Source of the DNA: J134 sp964484045
GTDB lineage: Bacteria > Pseudomonadota > Alphaproteobacteria > Sphingomonadales > Rhodothalassiaceae
Length of the DNA stretch: 8,356 bases
NCBI GenBank assembly: GCA_964484045.1
Contig: CAZAEP010000110.1
Span: 1-8,356 of the forward strand
Reading direction: 5' to 3'
Position numbers and translations under genes: made by a program. This document shows, piece after piece, positions 5,210-8,356 of the stretch. The notes under the pieces were generated by a model. The model ran no database searches. It saw nothing but the letters and a program-made list of their open reading frames with translations, and was not told the origin of the DNA. The stretch's first letter is position 1. The number at the start of each line of letters is the position of its first letter.

Positions 5210-6217
5210 ATGGATGAGCGTGCCCAACCCGAAGCCTCGATGGAGGCGAGCCTCAAAGACGATGCCCTGCTTGCCGAAGCGGAGGCGGCGGTGGCGACAA
5301 TGCGCCGCGTGCGGGCCGAGATCGGGCGCCGCATCTTCGGTCAGGACCGGGTCGTCGACGAGACGCTCGTGACCCTGCTTGCGGGCGGACATGCGCTCCT
5401 CGTCGGCGTGCCGGGCCTTGCCAAGACCCTGCTCGTCGAGACCCTGGGCACGGTCCTGGGACTGACGGAGAAGCGCGTGCAGTTCACGCCCGACCTTCTG
5501 CCCGCCGACATCCTCGGCAGCGAGGTGCTCGAAGAGGATGCCGAGGGCCGGCGCAGCTTCCGCTTCCTTCCCGGACCCGTCTTCAGCCAGCTCCTGATGG
5601 CCGACGAGATCAATCGTGCGAGCCCGCGCACGCAAAGCGCGCTCCTGCAGGCGATGCAGGAGCGCGAAGTCTCGGTGGCCGGCGTGCGGCACCCCCTGCC
5701 CGCCCCCTTCCATGTGCTCGCGACGCAGAACCCGATCGAGCAGGAAGGCACCTATCCCCTGCCCGAAGCGCAGCTCGACCGCTTCTTCATGCAGATCAAC
5801 GTCGATTATCCCGACCGTGACGCCGAGCGCGAGATCCTGCTCAAGACCACCGGCCCCGAGGCGACCGAGATCGAGCGGGTGATGGACGGCGACCGCCTCC
5901 TCGCCCTGCAGCGTCTGGTGCGCCGCCTGCCGGTGGGCGAGAGCGTGGTCGAGACCATCCTGACGCTCGTGCGTCGGGCCCGTCCCGGTGAAGAGCATCC
6001 CGAAATCGTCTGGGGCCCGGGACCGCGGGCGGCGCAGGCATTGATGCTCGGCGCCCGCGCCCGGGCGCTTCTCGACGGCCGTTTCGTGCCCTCCGCCGAG
6101 GACGTGCTGGCGCTGGCGCCGCCGGTGCTGCGCCACCGCATGGCGTTGAGCTTCGCCGCCCGCGCCGACGGACTCGATGTCGATTCGGTCATCGCCGATC
6201 TGGGCAAGGACCTCTAG
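5210..6217 (+). CDS. MoxR-family AAA+ ATPase
   Basis: A 335-residue cytoplasmic AAA+ ATPase of the MoxR group, thought to act as a chaperone or activator for von Willebrand A-domain partners. The N-terminal coiled stretch EAEAAVATMRRVRAEIGRRI leads into IFGQDRVVDETLVTLLAGGH. Walker A is GVPGLAKT (66-73), Walker B is LLMADE (118-123) followed by INRASPRTQSALLQAMQE, and sensor 1 is ATQNP (161-165). PIEQEGTYPLPEAQLDRF (165-182) is diagnostic for MoxR proteins. The C-terminal lid ends with a helical domain containing AEDVLALAPPVLRHRMALSF. Length is normal for the family (about 320-340). The DUF58 gene starts 5 bases after its stop, so the two are co-transcribed. The long frame on the opposite strand over this gene is an artefact of GC-rich codon use. 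Confidence 0.95.
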   Translation: MDERAQPEASMEASLKDDALLAEAEAAVATMRRVRAEIGRRIFGQDRVVDETLVTLLAGGHALLVGVPGLAKTLLVETLGTVLGLTEKRVQFTPDLLPADILGSEVLEEDAEGRRSFRFLPGPVFSQLLMADEINRASPRTQSALLQAMQEREVSVAGVRHPLPAPFHVLATQNPIEQEGTYPLPEAQLDRFFMQINVDYPDRDAEREILLKTTGPEATEIERVMDGDRLLALQRLVRRLPVGESVVETILTLVRRARPGEEHPEIVWGPGPRAAQALMLGARARALLDGRFVPSAEDVLALAPPVLRHRMALSFAARADGLDVDSVIADLGKDL

Positions 6218-6222
6218 CCGCA

Positions 6223-7155
6223 ATGCCCGGCCCGCTCCGTCCCCGCGGCGATCGCCGTTCCCATCAAACCAGCGCCGGCGCGGTCCCGATCAAGGAGTTG
6301 TGGCTGCGCGCGCAGGCGATCGCCGCCGCGTTGCCCGTCTTCTCGGTGCCTTCCGACCGGCGTTTGCGAAACGCCGCACGCGGCACCCATCCGCGTCGTC
6401 GTGCCGGGCCCGGCGACGCCTTCTGGCAGTTCCGTCCCTATCTCGCGGGCGAGCCGGCGGGTCTTATCGACTGGCGGCGCTCCGCCCGCTCGGACAGCTT
6501 CCATGTCCGCCAACGCGAATGGGAAACGGCGCAGACGATATGGTTCTGGATCGACGGCTCGCCCTCGATGCATTTCCGTTCCCCCGGTGCCGGGGAGAGC
6601 AAGGCCGACCGCGCGATCCTGCTGGCGCTGGCCGCCGCCAAGCTGGTCGTCGGGGCCGGCGAGAAGGTGGCGCTCTACGGGGCGCACGAACGGGCGGCAG
6701 GAGGCGTTTACGGGCTTCGACGCCTCCGCGAGGCGATCGCACGGGTGCGCCATGAGGCCGGGCCCGCCCTGCCTCCGCCGCACGGCGTGCCGCGCCATGC
6801 ACATCTCGTCCTCCTCGGTGATTTCCTCGGCGAGGAAGACGAGATGACGGACGCGCTGCGGCGGCTCGTCTCGCTCGATACCGCGGGGCATCTGCTGCAG
6901 ATCCTCGACCCCGTGGAGGAGGACTTCCCCTTCCGCGGCCGCATCGCCTTCGAGGGCCTCGAGGGCGATGAAACCATCCTCCTCGATCGCGCCGACGCGC
7001 TCGGCGCGCGCTATCGGCAGCGCATGCAGGCCTGGAGCGCGACTCTCGGCGCCATGTGCCGACGCGCCGGCTGGACGCATTCGCTTCACCGCAGCGACCG
7101 CTCGCCGGCCACCGCTCTGATCGGCCTTCTCTCGCTCATCGGGCAGCCCCTGTGA
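6223..7155 (+). CDS. DUF58 protein with von Willebrand A-like domain
   Basis: A 310-residue DUF58 protein, the usual partner of MoxR ATPases. The DUF58 core is clear: GTHPRRRAGPGDAFWQFRPY (54-73), then GEPAGLIDWRRSARSD (76-91) and VRQREWETAQTIWFWI (95-110). It runs straight into DGSPS (111-115), an intact DxSxS metal-ion adhesion site, so it probably binds Mg2+ or Ca2+ and a protein partner as other vWA domains do. A later strand LVLLGDFLGEEDEM resembles the second MIDAS-side acidic loop. I see no transmembrane segment, so it is likely cytoplasmic and may be tethered through the DUF4159 protein. The ATG follows the MoxR stop by 5 bases. Its stop overlaps the next start by one base (TGATG), which suggests coupled translation. 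Own ribosome site is weak (AAGGA 12 bases upstream). Confidence 0.92.
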   Translation: MPGPLRPRGDRRSHQTSAGAVPIKELWLRAQAIAAALPVFSVPSDRRLRNAARGTHPRRRAGPGDAFWQFRPYLAGEPAGLIDWRRSARSDSFHVRQREWETAQTIWFWIDGSPSMHFRSPGAGESKADRAILLALAAAKLVVGAGEKVALYGAHERAAGGVYGLRRLREAIARVRHEAGPALPPPHGVPRHAHLVLLGDFLGEEDEMTDALRRLVSLDTAGHLLQILDPVEEDFPFRGRIAFEGLEGDETILLDRADALGARYRQRMQAWSATLGAMCRRAGWTHSLHRSDRSPATALIGLLSLIGQPL

Positions 7156-8356
7156 TGCTCAGCATCGGCGCCATCGCCTTCGCCCACCCCCTCGTCCTTG
7201 CCGGACTTCTCTCCCTGCCGGCCCTGTGGCTGCTCCTGCGCGCCCTGCCGCCGCAGCCGCGGCGCGTCGCCTTCCCGCCCGTCGTCCTGCTGCGCAGACT
7301 CGCAAGAGCCGAGCCCCCGCCGCAGGCGACGCCGCTGTGGCTCCTGCTCCTGCGTCTTGCGATCGCCGCTCTCGTCTTCCTCGCCTTCGCCGGGCCGGTC
7401 TACAACCCGAGCCCGCCGGTGGCACGAGACGGGCCGCTGCTGCTCGTCGTCGACAATGGCTGGGAGGCGGCCGCACGCTGGAGCACGCGCCTGGCTCTCA
7501 TCGAACGGCTGCTCGAGAGGGCGGCGCGCGAGAAACGCGCCGTGGTCCTGCTGCCCACGGCGCCGCCGCCGGGAGGCGTGCCGGCGGATGACCGTGCAAG
7601 CCTGCCCGGACCGAGAACCGCGGCCGAGCTGCGCGCAACGCTCGTCGGATTCGCGCCGGTTCCCTTCTCCCCCGATTACCGAACGGCGCGCGAACGCCTC
7701 AGGGGGTCGGCCATCGCTCCCGGCGAGATCGCCTGGCTCTCGGACGGTCTCGATCATCCCGGACGGAGCGCCTTCAAGGCGGCGCTCGCCCGTTTCGGAA
7801 CCGCCGTTCTCTATGGCGACGCGCCGGGTCGCCCCCCCCTTGCGCTCCTGCCGCTCGACATGACGGGCAGCGACATCGTGGCCCGGGTCGCGCGGCCGGC
7901 ACGGCCCTTCGCGGCGGAAGTGACCATCGTCGCCCGGGCCGCGGACGGGCGCAGGCTGGCCGACGCCGTCGCCGCCTTCGAGCCGGGATCGGAGCGCGCC
8001 GAGGCGCGGCTCGTGCTGCCGCTCGAACTGCGCAATCAGGTGGCGCGGGTGGACATCGCCGGCATCGCCAGCGCCGGTGCGGTCGTGCTTCTCGATGCCC
8101 GGGCCGGACGGCCGCTCGTCGGCCTCGTTGCCGGTGATGCGCGCACGGCGGCGCAGCCTCTGCGCTCACCGCTCTTCTATCTGCGCCGGGCTCTCGAGCC
8201 CTATGCGGAACTGCGCGAGGGAACGATCCCGGCGGTCCTCGAGAAGAAGCCGGGCGTCCTCATCCTCGCCGATGTCGGCCGCATGGTGCCGGAGACCGCG
8301 CGCGCGGTGCGGCGCTTCGTCGATGCGGTCACCCCCGCCATGGCACGCGCCGCGAC
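7155..8356 (+). CDS. DUF4159/BatA-N-type membrane protein, N-terminal 400 residues (runs off right edge)
   Basis: An uninterrupted frame from the ATG at 7155 to the window end encodes 400 residues of a protein whose family is usually about 900 long. It opens with the BatA-type double-membrane anchor: FAHPLVLAGLLSLPALWLLL (9-28), then a cytoplasmic-type linker FPPVVLLRRL, and a second helix TPLWLLLLRLAIAALVFLAF (59-78) ending GPVYNPSP. A vWA-like domain follows, but its metal site is degenerate (LLLVVDNGWEAAARW in place of DxSxS). WLSDGLDH is the later strand of that fold. A further segment ends GVLILADVGRM, the start of the glutamine-amidotransferase-like region seen in this family. The DUF4159 domain itself would be beyond the window. 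It is coupled to DUF58 by TGATG and has no ribosome site of its own. It probably provides the inner-membrane anchor for the MoxR–DUF58 pair. Confidence 0.85.
   Translation, partial: MLSIGAIAFAHPLVLAGLLSLPALWLLLRALPPQPRRVAFPPVVLLRRLARAEPPPQATPLWLLLLRLAIAALVFLAFAGPVYNPSPPVARDGPLLLVVDNGWEAAARWSTRLALIERLLERAAREKRAVVLLPTAPPPGGVPADDRASLPGPRTAAELRATLVGFAPVPFSPDYRTARERLRGSAIAPGEIAWLSDGLDHPGRSAFKAALARFGTAVLYGDAPGRPPLALLPLDMTGSDIVARVARPARPFAAEVTIVARAADGRRLADAVAAFEPGSERAEARLVLPLELRNQVARVDIAGIASAGAVVLLDARAGRPLVGLVAGDARTAAQPLRSPLFYLRRALEPYAELREGTIPAVLEKKPGVLILADVGRMVPETARAVRRFVDAVTPAMARAA

Noticed and set aside
4745..6223. A 492-codon open frame on the minus strand across the divergent promoter
   Set aside because: It overlaps the MoxR gene antisense, the AT-rich intergenic region and part of the DUF1285 gene in another frame. 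The product has no domain.
7086..7757. A 223-codon open frame on the minus strand
   Set aside because: It is antisense to the start of the DUF4159 gene, whose double membrane anchor is clear. The product is low-complexity Arg/Gln/Glu-rich sequence.

Overview
The window reads as ordinary chromosomal DNA of a GC-rich alphaproteobacterium. The pointers are a Usg-family protein, a DUF6111 membrane protein, a DUF1285 protein beside a CoA-pyrophosphatase-type NUDIX enzyme, and a MoxR–DUF58–DUF4159 cluster. I see no transposase, integrase, phage gene, CRISPR array, tRNA or rRNA. Genus cannot be called from this stretch.

Layout on the minus strand, left part: the 5' portion of a UDP-glucose 4-epimerase gene (galE) runs off the left edge. 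Upstream of it, in the same direction, is a small Usg-family gene. An AT-rich intergenic stretch of about 120 bases with several short inverted repeats precedes usg and probably holds its promoter. Next to that stretch a 9-bp hairpin ends the large operon to the right.

Large minus-strand operon (about 5088 down to 803): DUF1285 protein, CoA-pyrophosphatase-like NUDIX hydrolase, two-helix DUF6111 membrane protein, CCA tRNA nucleotidyltransferase, membrane-anchored SRPBCC protein, and a hormone-sensitive-lipase-type alpha/beta hydrolase. The first five are packed tightly (3-base gap, then overlaps of 4, 23 and 4 bases), so they are almost surely one transcript with translational coupling. The last gene follows a 63-base gap.

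Plus-strand operon (from about 5140 to the right edge): MoxR-type AAA+ ATPase, DUF58 protein with an intact MIDAS motif, and the first 400 residues of a DUF4159 membrane protein. This is the known pairing of a MoxR ATPase with von Willebrand A-type partners and suggests an envelope-associated chaperone or assembly system whose substrate is unknown. The two operons diverge from a 121-base region with an AT-rich core (5118-5140) and, on the MoxR side, an extended hairpin in the probable leader.

Two genes, galE at the left edge and the DUF4159 gene at the right edge, are open at the window ends and were recovered by translating the raw sequence. Nothing here is clearly a new system. The least understood parts are the DUF1285 and DUF6111 genes, the MoxR-linked cluster, and the structured leader between the operons.
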